A DNA stretch of 64,000 nucleotides, taken from positions 2,108,001 through 2,172,000 of the forward strand of contig JANQAC010000001.1 of assembly GCA_024707255.1 (NCBI GenBank), read 5' to 3'. This document shows, in pieces, positions 27,816 to 34,940 of this stretch. Below the pieces are notes generated by a model. That model saw only the letters and a program-made list of their open reading frames with translations, did no database searches and had not been told where the DNA came from. The stretch's first letter is position 1. Each line of letters opens with the position of its first letter. The DNA is from Asticcacaulis sp. (GTDB taxonomy: Bacteria > Pseudomonadota > Alphaproteobacteria > Caulobacterales > Caulobacteraceae). The translations under genes were made by a program, and so were the position numbers.

Positions 27816-28490
27816 CTAAACGACCAGAATAGGTGTGTAGGGGAGGATCGCGTCCACCTCGTCGTTCAGGACGATATCACCCTGTTGGACCCACGCATGG
27901 GCGCTGAAAGGTTTCATGCGGACGCCGATTACGAGATCAGGGTAGCACCGAGCGGAAGCCAGGTGATCGATAAGAGCGATAGAGGAAGACAGACACTGAT
28001 CCCGCGTTGATAAGAATTTTGCGGTATTCAAAAACGAGATAATTTTCCGTTCGGTAGTGTTTGCGCTTTCAATGGGTTTCATTGCGGCTATGGCGGCGAG
28101 CTTACGTAGTCTGATGCGGCGAACGATCGCATCCAGCGGCCCCCGCTTCAGCTCAGCAGATGCCTGAAGTCGCCGTGTGATCGACGCAGCGGCCTCCGAC
28201 CATTTAAGTCCTGCTGAACGCGCATCGACCAGGCTGACAGCCGGGTAAGTTATCTCATGGGGAGGCGGAACAGACTTTCCCGACTTGTCCTCGACAAGCA
28301 GGCCACGCGAGAAGAGAGCGGCCAAGGAAGGCGGAGAGAGCTCGTCGGAGGCCTTGTTTTGAATGAGCGCGCGAAAGGCGGCCTCAGCCTGAGACGGCAG
28401 GCAATAGTATCGGTCCGCCAGCAAATCCAGGAGAGCAACCTGGCGGTTTGCGACACAGTAGTAGACGTCATCACGAAGGCGATAGGTCAT
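27816..28490 (-). CDS. Lasso peptide leader peptidase B (RRE plus transglutaminase-like)
   Basis: 224 residues. The N-terminal 80 residues (RLRDDVYYCVANRQVALLDL...YYCLP) are a PqqD-like RiPP recognition element. The C-terminal part is the B2 cysteine protease: catalytic Cys in STRDQCLSSSIALIDHL, then VIGVRMKPFSAHAWVQQGDIVLND with the His and Asp. It binds the leader and cleaves it two residues after the conserved Thr. Fusion of both halves is normal for proteobacterial loci. A strong hairpin separates it from the precursor gene, so B and C are probably translated from partial read-through. Confidence 0.92.
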   Translation of the reverse strand: MTYRLRDDVYYCVANRQVALLDLLADRYYCLPSQAEAAFRALIQNKASDELSPPSLAALFSRGLLVEDKSGKSVPPPHEITYPAVSLVDARSAGLKWSEAAASITRRLQASAELKRGPLDAIVRRIRLRKLAAIAAMKPIESANTTERKIISFLNTAKFLSTRDQCLSSSIALIDHLASARCYPDLVIGVRMKPFSAHAWVQQGDIVLNDEVDAILPYTPILVV

Positions 28491-28514
28491 GTCAATTCCT
28501 GCCGGATTATGAAA

Positions 28515-28546
28515 AGGAGCGTGCGGGAAGAGCCGCGCACGCTCCT
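28515..28546 (-). terminator. Hairpin between lasso precursor and B gene
   Basis: AGGAGCGTGC and GCACGCTCCT form a perfect 10-base stem with a 12-base loop, just after the precursor stop. On the transcribed strand it is followed by TTTTCATAAT. It should act as an attenuator that keeps precursor mRNA in excess over enzyme mRNA. Confidence 0.75.
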
Positions 28547-28552
28547 GTCAGC

Positions 28553-28699
28553 TCAGTCGGCAAGCGGTGCCGGAATCCGGCCCTGGCTTTGCACGCCATC
28601 CAGTTCCTTCTGGAATGGCCCTTTGGTTTCGACGGTAGCGGCGCCGAGATCGATCAGGTCTTCAGTCTGAACGGCTTCGTTCTCGATGATCTTTTTCAT
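28553..28699 (-). CDS. Lasso peptide precursor (A gene)
   Basis: 48 residues from an ATG at 28699 with AGGAGA seven bases upstream; a GTG start 14 codons earlier is less likely. The leader MKKIIENEAVQTEDLIDLGA plus ATVETK carries the family's L-x-x-L-G and a Thr (T25) at position -2. The predicted core is residues 27-48: GPFQKELD then GVQSQGRIPAPLAD. Gly27 and Asp34 would close an 8-residue macrolactam ring, leaving a 14-residue loop and tail. The tail has a single Arg and two Pro. The exact core is new to me, but the leader resembles those of astexin-type peptides from Asticcacaulis. Activity is unknown. Confidence 0.88.
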   Translation of the reverse strand: MKKIIENEAVQTEDLIDLGAATVETKGPFQKELDGVQSQGRIPAPLAD

Positions 28700-28741
28700 G
28701 GTAGTCTCCTGTGTTGCTGGGGTTACGTCATGGCATTCCAC

Positions 28742-29170
28742 GACGACTAAAGGCTATCACTGTCGCCAGGGGATCGTTCCTGAATACTTTTCTGATTTTA
28801 CGAAGGTTTTCTGTGCTGTTGAGGACCCATGCTGGCCTGTCGCCTTATGCTCTGCCGGCATGGAACGGAGCACGTCGGGTGGTCTCGATCTTGCATGTGT
28901 GCCGGTGGCGCCATGCCGGCACGACAGAATGTGCGTTAGACTTTGTCTGAGGACGGACGGCATGACGCAGCAATGCTGTGGATGTAAAAAGCCTGACCTA
29001 AGCGCTAAGGTTGCGCAACTAGGTGCGTGCGTCTATGGTAAGCGGATGATGTTGGGGGCTGGGTGTGAATAAACAAAAACGACTGACTTTATTCGCGGGC
29101 GATGGGGTGAAGGCGGCCTTCTGTCCGGTGAGGCTTGTGAATACTTCAACTGCGAAAGGCGTCGATTGAT
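28742..29170. promoter_or_regulatory. Intergenic region with divergent promoters expected
   Basis: 429 bases between the lasso precursor (minus) and the motor-like operon (plus) without a convincing gene. It should contain both promoters. A near-palindrome ACCT-A-AGCGCT-A-AGGT sits at 28996-29011. I see no clear -35/-10 pair or ECF motif. Confidence 0.4.
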
Positions 29171-30586
29171 ATGGATGCCTTTGACGCACTAAAACGCTTT
29201 TTTAAAGCCGGCACCGACGTGACGATCGCGTTGCCGAGTGATCCGTTCATTGTTCTGGATCGGGATCGGGCAGCGGTGAAGCTGAAGATCGCCGAGCGGG
29301 CACAAGCCAACGGGGTCGCGAATTTTCCGCCGGCGGATTCGGAAAATCTTGACGACGTTGAGACCGAAATAGTTGCCGAGATCGGCGAACATTCGGCACG
29401 GGCTCAAATTGACGCGGCAGCGATGCACCGTGTTTACGGGCAGAGACTGTCCGAACTGGCGTTGCTGCGCGAACTGTCGACGATCACGGGCGCAGGTGAA
29501 CAGGCCCTTGGCGACTTTCGTGCCACGATAATAAACCGGCAGGGGCGCCTCGGACTGGCGAAGGATGCCATCCGGGAATCCTATAACGAACTGGCCCATT
29601 TTAAGCGTGAGCACGGCCTTGACCGGCCGGCGCACAGATCAATGAATAAACTTTATGCCTGGTCGATCGTAGGCATTTCCTGGATCATAGAAAGCGCCGG
29701 CAATACTGCCTTTCTCATGGTGAACGACGATTACGGCCTCTTAGGCGGTTTCGTTACGGCCGTGGTTGTCGCCGCGATAAACATCATTCTGTCCGCACTC
29801 GTCGGCCAGTACTGGTGGCCGTACCTGTTCTACAGGAAGCCGGCACAAAGGCTACTGGCTGCGTCCGGAAGCATTCTCTGGTTTCTCGCCGTGATAGTAT
29901 GGAACCTGCTCGTCGGCCATTTCCGGGACGCAAAAATACTGGGGCTTGCAAACCCGGAGCAGGCGGCCCTCGGTCTGTTTCTGAACCGGCCATTCCAGTT
30001 AGACAGCATCTATTCGTATGGCCTTCTCGTTCTCGGTATCGTTTTTGCGGTACTTGCCGCCACGGCTGCATTCAGGAAAGACGATCCCTATCCCGGATAT
30101 GGCGCCATTTACAGGCGCCATGAAGATCGCTGTGACGAATACGCAGACCAGATCGAAGAGGCGCTGGACGAGTTGCGTGGAACGCGTGACGACGCAATTG
30201 AAACTGCAAACGCCATACGCAGTGAGCTTGGGGCTCAGTTCCGTGAAAGAGGACAAATCATATCATCACGGGATACCCATCGAAACAGGTATCGTGAGCA
30301 CCAGGATTACCTTGAGACGATAGGCAATGCCTTATTGGGTCAATATCGCGCGGCAAATGTCCGCTCGCGAACCGACAAGCTTTCTCCTTCACATTTCAAC
30401 AAACCCTGGGTTTTGAAAAGAACCGATCTTCCGCTTGATACGGCCGAACCGTCGATCGACAATGAAGTCCTGCGCGCTCAGGAGGTGCTGGAGCACTCGA
30501 TCAAAACGATTTCCCAGGCGTACCAGGAGGCCATTGAAAGCTTCGAGCATCTGGAAAAGATCAAAGGATCGCTCACAAATGGCTAG
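29171..30586 (+). CDS. Polytopic membrane protein with coiled-coil ends, first gene of motor-like operon
   Basis: 471 residues. The first 150 or so are soluble and helical. Four membrane segments follow at about 158-178 (LYAWSIVGISWIIESAGNTA), 188-210 (GGFVTAVVVAAINIILSALVG), 222-245 (LAASGSILWFLAVIVWNLLVG) and 270-292 (YGLLVLGIVFAVLAATAAF). The C-terminal 170 residues are charged and heptad-like. No enzyme motif is visible and I do not recognise the family. Its stop overlaps the next gene by 8 bases, so it is co-translated with the anchored VWA-like, MotA-like and OmpA-like genes. Likely a structural or sensor subunit of that complex (inference). Confidence 0.7.
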   Translation: MDAFDALKRFFKAGTDVTIALPSDPFIVLDRDRAAVKLKIAERAQANGVANFPPADSENLDDVETEIVAEIGEHSARAQIDAAAMHRVYGQRLSELALLRELSTITGAGEQALGDFRATIINRQGRLGLAKDAIRESYNELAHFKREHGLDRPAHRSMNKLYAWSIVGISWIIESAGNTAFLMVNDDYGLLGGFVTAVVVAAINIILSALVGQYWWPYLFYRKPAQRLLAASGSILWFLAVIVWNLLVGHFRDAKILGLANPEQAALGLFLNRPFQLDSIYSYGLLVLGIVFAVLAATAAFRKDDPYPGYGAIYRRHEDRCDEYADQIEEALDELRGTRDDAIETANAIRSELGAQFRERGQIISSRDTHRNRYREHQDYLETIGNALLGQYRAANVRSRTDKLSPSHFNKPWVLKRTDLPLDTAEPSIDNEVLRAQEVLEHSIKTISQAYQEAIESFEHLEKIKGSLTNG

Positions 30587-31397
30587 AAAATCCACAGCGT
30601 CGCAAAAACGCAAACAGGCGGACACTGCAGCCGCCGTGAGGAATATCGCTATTGTGGTCGGTCTGCTCACTGTTATCGGGATCTTCTGGTTCCGGTCCGT
30701 GCTGTCTCACAGGCCTCTCGATTCGGAGACCATGTGCCCGACACAACTCACCAGCGTGACAGTCCTGCTGGTAGACGTTACCGATCCGATGAATCTGGCT
30801 CAGAGACAGGACTTCGCCAATCAACTGGACCGGCTCGTCGATGAAATTCCCCGGTATGGAAAGCTCGTAATAGCGAAGGTGGACCCCGTATCGGACCGGT
30901 TGCTGGCTCCAGTCATCACGCGATGCAATCCAGGCTCGGCCAGCGATACGTCCGACATCAATGGAAATCCTCAACGCCTGGAAAAATTGCATCAGGAAAA
31001 ATTCGTGGCGCCGCTGAATGCGGCTTATGACAAGTTGCTGGCCGCTTCAGGCGCAAACCGGTCTCCCATTCTTGAATCTGTTCAGTCCATAACACTGACT
31101 GAACTGAACAAGCCTTCCCTTGGCAGCATTCCGAAAAAGCTCGTCGTCGCATCCGATCTTCTGCAAAACACGGATTCAGTCAGCTTCTACAGAGGGCTGC
31201 CGGAGCCGAAGCAGTTTGTGGGCGGTCAGCCGTTCAGTCGGGTGCGAACGGACCTTCGACATGTCGATGTCGAATTATGGATGCTTCAGCGCAATGACTC
31301 GGTCAGCACTCAGCCCAGAGCATTACCCGATCTCTGGGAAAAAATCATAGACGCAGACGGCGGTCGGCTGACCCGCGTGTACACAGTGAGCGGATAA
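30579..31397 (+). CDS. Membrane-anchored periplasmic protein, VWA-like
   Basis: 272 residues from ATG 30579. A basic N-terminus (MARKSTASQKRKQADTAAA) is followed by one membrane helix, IAIVVGLLTVIGIFWF, so the bulk is periplasmic. SVTVLLVDVTDPM looks like the first strand and a degenerate metal-site loop of a von Willebrand A-type fold; later strands KKLVVASDLLQNT and HVDVELWML fit that topology. A full MIDAS (D-x-S-x-S) is not present, so metal binding is doubtful. It overlaps the preceding gene by 8 bases and the next by one (TAATG). It is perhaps a periplasmic scaffold of the motor-like complex. Confidence 0.65.
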   Translation: MARKSTASQKRKQADTAAAVRNIAIVVGLLTVIGIFWFRSVLSHRPLDSETMCPTQLTSVTVLLVDVTDPMNLAQRQDFANQLDRLVDEIPRYGKLVIAKVDPVSDRLLAPVITRCNPGSASDTSDINGNPQRLEKLHQEKFVAPLNAAYDKLLAASGANRSPILESVQSITLTELNKPSLGSIPKKLVVASDLLQNTDSVSFYRGLPEPKQFVGGQPFSRVRTDLRHVDVELWMLQRNDSVSTQPRALPDLWEKIIDADGGRLTRVYTVSG

Positions 31398-32641
31398 TGG
31401 CTAATAAAATACCCTTAATTGACAGGCTTCAGGATCGTGGGTTTATCGATCAATGGGGCTTCATGGCCTTCGCTGCTATGGGTTTTGTGGCGATCATCTC
31501 GACCAAAGCGATAGGTATCAATACGACCTGGGTGGCTGCCGGCGCGGTGCTCTCCATGATCCTTTATGCGCTTATAATTGGCCGAAGCGGTACGGGACGG
31601 CTGCGCGCTGATCAGGCGGGTGACAACTGCTATTACCTGGGGCTGATTTATACCCTCGCCAGCCTTTCTTACGCAATTGCGACATTCGACCCCAGTAATA
31701 CTGCATCGACGATCGTTCAGGGATTTGGCATCGCTCTGGCGACGACGATTGTTGGATTGATACTTCGGGTATATTTCAGTCAGGGACGACCCGACCTGGA
31801 AAACGTTGAAGAGCAGGCCCGGCTTGAATTGACGGAAGCGTCAACCCGACTGAAAGCGGAGCTGAATGGCGTCGTTCGTCAGATGAATGACTTCAGCCGC
31901 GAGCTTCAGCAGTCGATGCAGGAAATGCACGAGGCAGCGACGAAAAATATTGAAGATTTCACTAAAAGTTCGGTACTGGGTTTGCAGAGCGTAGTGGAGA
32001 CCGCCAACGCGGCAATGTCGAGTGAATCGAGCGACTTTGCCGCGCGTTCTAAAAAATACTCCACCAGTTTCAACGCTCTCCTTGGTAAACTGGAGCAACA
32101 CAGCGCGACCCTTGAGCACCTGAACACAACCCACAGCGCCATAGCGTCAACAGCCGATGTGGCAAAAGATGCTGCGACAAGCGCCTTGTCGATTGTTGAG
32201 GCCCTGCATAAAACGGCCGGTGGCGCTACTGCGGCGGCAACCGCTGCGGAAACCGCAAGTACCGCTGCGAGTCATTCGGCCCGACAACTGGCTGACACTG
32301 TCAGCGACTTCGAGGAAAGTCTGGCTCGTATCCGGCAGGAAACGGATAAGCAGATCGCTGAGCTCGCCGCCGGTCCCGGAACCGTAGCCGCAAACACAAT
32401 AGCGACCGTCAATTCAGCCTGCGAGGCACTGGTCTTGCAGATTGAGCAAATCGCCGCGCTCCATGACGATATACGTACTGGCCTTGCCGATCAGACATCT
32501 GTCGCCGTGGAGACCTCCAGACGCCACAATGATGAACTGGAGGCGGAGCTTGCCAGATCCAGAGGACTGGTGACAAAGGTGCATTCTGCACTGGTCGATA
32601 TGACCGATAGCATAGCGAAAACCGTTGAGGGTGCCGCGTAA
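31397..32641 (+). CDS. MotA/TolQ/ZorA-like proton-channel protein with long coiled coil
   Basis: 414 residues. Four membrane segments lie at about 20-37, 43-63, 77-97 and 106-128. The last, FGIALATTIVGLILRVYF, has the A-L-x-T-T-x-x-G-L signature of MotA/TolQ/ExbB channels. Residues about 135-410 form a long Ala/Glu/Ser-rich coiled coil facing the cytoplasm. ZorA of Zorya defence systems has this build: a MotA-type channel plus a long helical tail. The next gene, overlapping by one base, encodes the OmpA/MotB-type partner. I infer a proton-driven inner-membrane motor. The identification rests on topology and one motif, not on overall similarity. Confidence 0.65.
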   Translation: MANKIPLIDRLQDRGFIDQWGFMAFAAMGFVAIISTKAIGINTTWVAAGAVLSMILYALIIGRSGTGRLRADQAGDNCYYLGLIYTLASLSYAIATFDPSNTASTIVQGFGIALATTIVGLILRVYFSQGRPDLENVEEQARLELTEASTRLKAELNGVVRQMNDFSRELQQSMQEMHEAATKNIEDFTKSSVLGLQSVVETANAAMSSESSDFAARSKKYSTSFNALLGKLEQHSATLEHLNTTHSAIASTADVAKDAATSALSIVEALHKTAGGATAAATAAETASTAASHSARQLADTVSDFEESLARIRQETDKQIAELAAGPGTVAANTIATVNSACEALVLQIEQIAALHDDIRTGLADQTSVAVETSRRHNDELEAELARSRGLVTKVHSALVDMTDSIAKTVEGAA

Positions 32642-33555
32642 TGGCTGGCTATGATATTCGCCAGGATAAGCCCTACCGTCGTGGTCTGATATTGGGACTG
32701 ACCGTAGCCGAAATTATGATTTTGCTGATTTTCGTGCTGCTTATGGCGCTTGCGACCGCGTTGTCCAATCGGGACAAGAGGTTGAAGGCAGCCGAGGACG
32801 GGACGGGCAGCCGCCTTGTTGAAGTGATGCAGTCCGAGTACCCGCAGGCGCAAACCCCGGATGATTATTACAAGGAGCTGGTGCGTGCGATTGCAGACAG
32901 AAAGGCTGTAGAAAAATACGGTGCCAAAGCCACCGGCACCAAGATGGTAGCCGATGCCGCCCTTGGACGGCAGGTGCGGGAAGCTGCCGATAAGGCCGGG
33001 AGCGATAATCCTTATAAATTTGCGGAACAGGCTGTCACGCGCGCAAGCCTGGGGAAAAAAGGGGAATGGCCACCCTTTTTCAGCCTCAGCGAAGCCGGCG
33101 GCTATTATTTCGAAAGTGGCAAAGCCACGCTTCGGCCCGACTTCGAAGCAAAACTTAAGACGACTATCATCCCGTTACTGAAGCAATATATCGACGACTA
33201 TGGGGTAGATGTTGTGGAGGTCATAGGCCACACGGATGAAGTGCCAATGGTTGGAGATAGCAATCTGGACCGTTTGCTTATTCCGGCATCGGAAAATCGG
33301 GTGAACACCGAAGCGCTTCATTCCACTGATAATTCCGGACTGGCGATGGCTCGCGCAGTCGCGGTTATACGTATACTGCGGGCCGATCCCCGACTGTCGG
33401 GCACGACTATTTTGCCGTTATCCGGAGCGCAGATGATCGTGCCGGTAGATAAGGTTGCAGACGGGAAATCGGCCGCCAGCGACCAGACCCGGCGGCGAAT
33501 CGAAATTCGCTTAAGGAGGTCGACCAGTCAGGTGGCGACCCCGGAGAAACGCTGA
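32641..33555 (+). CDS. OmpA/MotB/ZorB-like peptidoglycan-binding stator protein
   Basis: 304 residues. A short cytoplasmic N-terminus is followed by one membrane helix (about 15-40, GLILGLTVAEIMILLIFVLL) with an acidic Glu within it, where MotB and ZorB carry their proton-binding Asp. An OmpA-family domain occupies about 150-295: YYFESGKATLRPDFEAKL, VEVIGHTDEVPM, SGLAMARAVAVIRIL and TRRRIEIRLRRS. It would anchor the channel encoded just upstream to the cell wall. The genes overlap by one base, implying fixed stoichiometry. The inserted segment after GHTDE (about 200-225) is longer than in plain OmpA domains. Confidence 0.8.
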   Translation: MAGYDIRQDKPYRRGLILGLTVAEIMILLIFVLLMALATALSNRDKRLKAAEDGTGSRLVEVMQSEYPQAQTPDDYYKELVRAIADRKAVEKYGAKATGTKMVADAALGRQVREAADKAGSDNPYKFAEQAVTRASLGKKGEWPPFFSLSEAGGYYFESGKATLRPDFEAKLKTTIIPLLKQYIDDYGVDVVEVIGHTDEVPMVGDSNLDRLLIPASENRVNTEALHSTDNSGLAMARAVAVIRILRADPRLSGTTILPLSGAQMIVPVDKVADGKSAASDQTRRRIEIRLRRSTSQVATPEKR

Positions 33556-33908
33556 TGGATGCCATCGACCGAAATCTCGAACGGATCGATGTCGCCTTGC
33601 GTCGTAAGCGATTTTTCCTGGCAGTTCCGGTTGTACAGCCTGAAAACGCCAGATCGGTCTCGAATAACATGCCAAGGCCTGCATTCGTGCCACAGGCGGA
33701 GGACGTTGAATCCCCGGACGTGAATATCCAGGATATTGCCCCCCCTTCTTCAGAAGGGCGTGGGCATTATTCGGATATGAGCGCCCACTATTCGGGAGAG
33801 CGCAGTCCCGCAGATATATCAACTTTTCCCGCCAGCGAGATATCCCGTGAGACACGCCCCGGTTTCGGGGCGTTCCTCTGTAAATTATTTGGTATTCGAC
33901 GGGACTAA
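33555..33908 (+). CDS. Small hypothetical protein of the motor-like operon
   Basis: 117 residues, overlapping the OmpA-like gene by one base. The N-terminus is basic and helical (DRNLERIDVALRRKRFFLAV). The middle is Pro/Ser/Glu-rich and probably disordered. The C-terminus ends in a short hydrophobic-basic motif, FGAFLCKLFGIRRD, that could touch the membrane. No family is recognised. It is probably an accessory or linker protein of the operon. Confidence 0.55.
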   Translation: MDAIDRNLERIDVALRRKRFFLAVPVVQPENARSVSNNMPRPAFVPQAEDVESPDVNIQDIAPPSSEGRGHYSDMSAHYSGERSPADISTFPASEISRETRPGFGAFLCKLFGIRRD

Positions 33909-33923
33909 CGAAGGTGGCCAATT

Positions 33924-34531
33924 TTGCGCTCTGTTAAGCACAGAAAGAGGGGACGTTTCGCAAAGCCCGAAGGACCGTCGTTACGGCTTCGCGAGATAGG
34001 CCTAATAGGTGTCGGTCTGGTCTTCGCGGGGGCCGTGTTTCTTCTTCATGCGCCTCAGCGAAGCACCCCCTTATCTTTTGCCGGGAGCACGCTGTCGGAA
34101 GATGTAGGTGAGCGCGCCGGGTCTGAACCATATCAGTTAAAAGACCCCGTCGAAGACCCGTCGGGCAGAGATCCGGCGACCATGAGTAACGGGACATTCG
34201 CTAAGTGCGCTACAGTGCGTGTAACCTGTGTTGTGGATGGAGATACCTTCTGGCTTTCCGGAAAAAAATCAGGATAGCCGACATCGATACGCCTGAAATC
34301 AGTCAGCCAAAATGTGACTACGAATATCAGTTGGGCATGAAAGCAACGCGCAGGTTGATAGAATTACTGAATCAGGGGGCATTTGAGCTGCGTGAGGGCG
34401 GAGACCGGCCTGTCGACATGTACGGCCGGGAGCTATTGATAGTGGTGCGAGATGGTAAATCCGTCGGTCAGCAACTTGTCAACGAAGGGCTCGCCCGGAG
34501 CTGGACGGGACACAGGGAACCCTGGTGCTAA
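33924..34531 (+). CDS. Membrane-anchored thermonuclease (SNase-like), frameshifted
   Basis: A TTG at 33924 gives a basic start and then a membrane helix (IGLIGVGLVFAGAVFLLHA), so the nuclease domain should be periplasmic. The frame ends at 34277 within VVDGDTFWLSGKK. A frame reached by adding one A to the A7 run at about 34260-34266 continues as IRIADIDTPEISQPKCDYE...MYGRELLIVVRDGKSV to 34531. Together about 203 residues carry SNase residues: Asp in VDGDTFW, Asp/Glu in IDTPE and Arg in YGREL. It follows the motor-like operon by 15 bases and may be its effector. Similar periplasmic SNases occur on conjugative plasmids. The 3' end belongs to a duplicated segment. Confidence 0.75.
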
Positions 34532-34655
34532 TGCAATCCCCGATATTCGTTTTCGTTCGGTTCACGGTAGGCCAGTGAAACGATTTTCGGAATAATATCC
34601 AGCCGTCGCCTGTGATTACGCCCTGCATGAGGCACTGTGTCCTCTGATCTTTTCT
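34360..34655 (+). repeat. Diverged direct repeat, copy 1 (nuclease 3' end and FCD 3' remnant)
   Basis: This segment is a diverged copy of 40473-40770. Both contain the end of an SNase gene (ELLIVVRDG, VGQQ, VNEGLAR, EPWC) followed by the end of an oppositely oriented FCD regulator (HRRRLDIIPKIVSLAYREP). Together they bracket the microcin cassette. Confidence 0.7.
34528..34655 (-). pseudogene. 3' remnant of an FCD-domain regulator
   Basis: On the minus strand the sequence encodes HRRRLDIIPKIVSLAYREP and then a stop, matching the C-terminus of the regulator at 40647. An upstream fragment (RGHSAS) is in another frame. The HTH and most of the FCD domain are missing. It is a broken duplicate left beside the intact nuclease gene. 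Confidence 0.65.
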
Positions 34656-34700
34656 GACAAATGATTCGTCCGCTCCACAATTATCCGATTGGCCTTCCTG

Positions 34701-34919
34701 CTATTCTGGAGGCGGTTGCTGATTAACAGAATACGTGGCCCATCTCTGCTCAGGACATTGACTTCCGGCAATTCGCGCCTTCAGGTTCATCGCACAGCCG
34801 CAACGTGTGCAGAATGTGACGTCGCCAACCGGATACGCAGAAGGACACGCCTTGCACGTCGCCATTCGAAGATCAAAATTTTCACCGTCAACCAGGAAAG
34901 AGAAGGTCGGGAGATTCAT
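34701..34919 (-). CDS. Small zinc-ribbon protein
   Basis: 72 residues; AGGAG precedes ATG 34919. Cysteines are arranged C-x2-C ... C-x2-C-x-C ... C (TCKACPS, CTRCGC, GSQCPEQRW), typical of small phage-borne zinc-ribbon proteins of the DUF6171 kind (from memory). It begins 22 bases after the exporter stop, so it is last in the microcin operon. It may be part of the cassette or a leftover of its insertion; a role in immunity is conceivable but unsupported. Confidence 0.6.
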   Translation of the reverse strand: MNLPTFSFLVDGENFDLRMATCKACPSAYPVGDVTFCTRCGCAMNLKARIAGSQCPEQRWATYSVNQQPPPE

Positions 34920-34940
34920 CGGGATAACGCTCCTGAACGA

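Noticed and set aside
28686..29072. 128-codon plus-strand open frame covering the lasso precursor leader region
   Set aside because: No homology, poor start context, and it overlaps the precursor promoter on the other strand.
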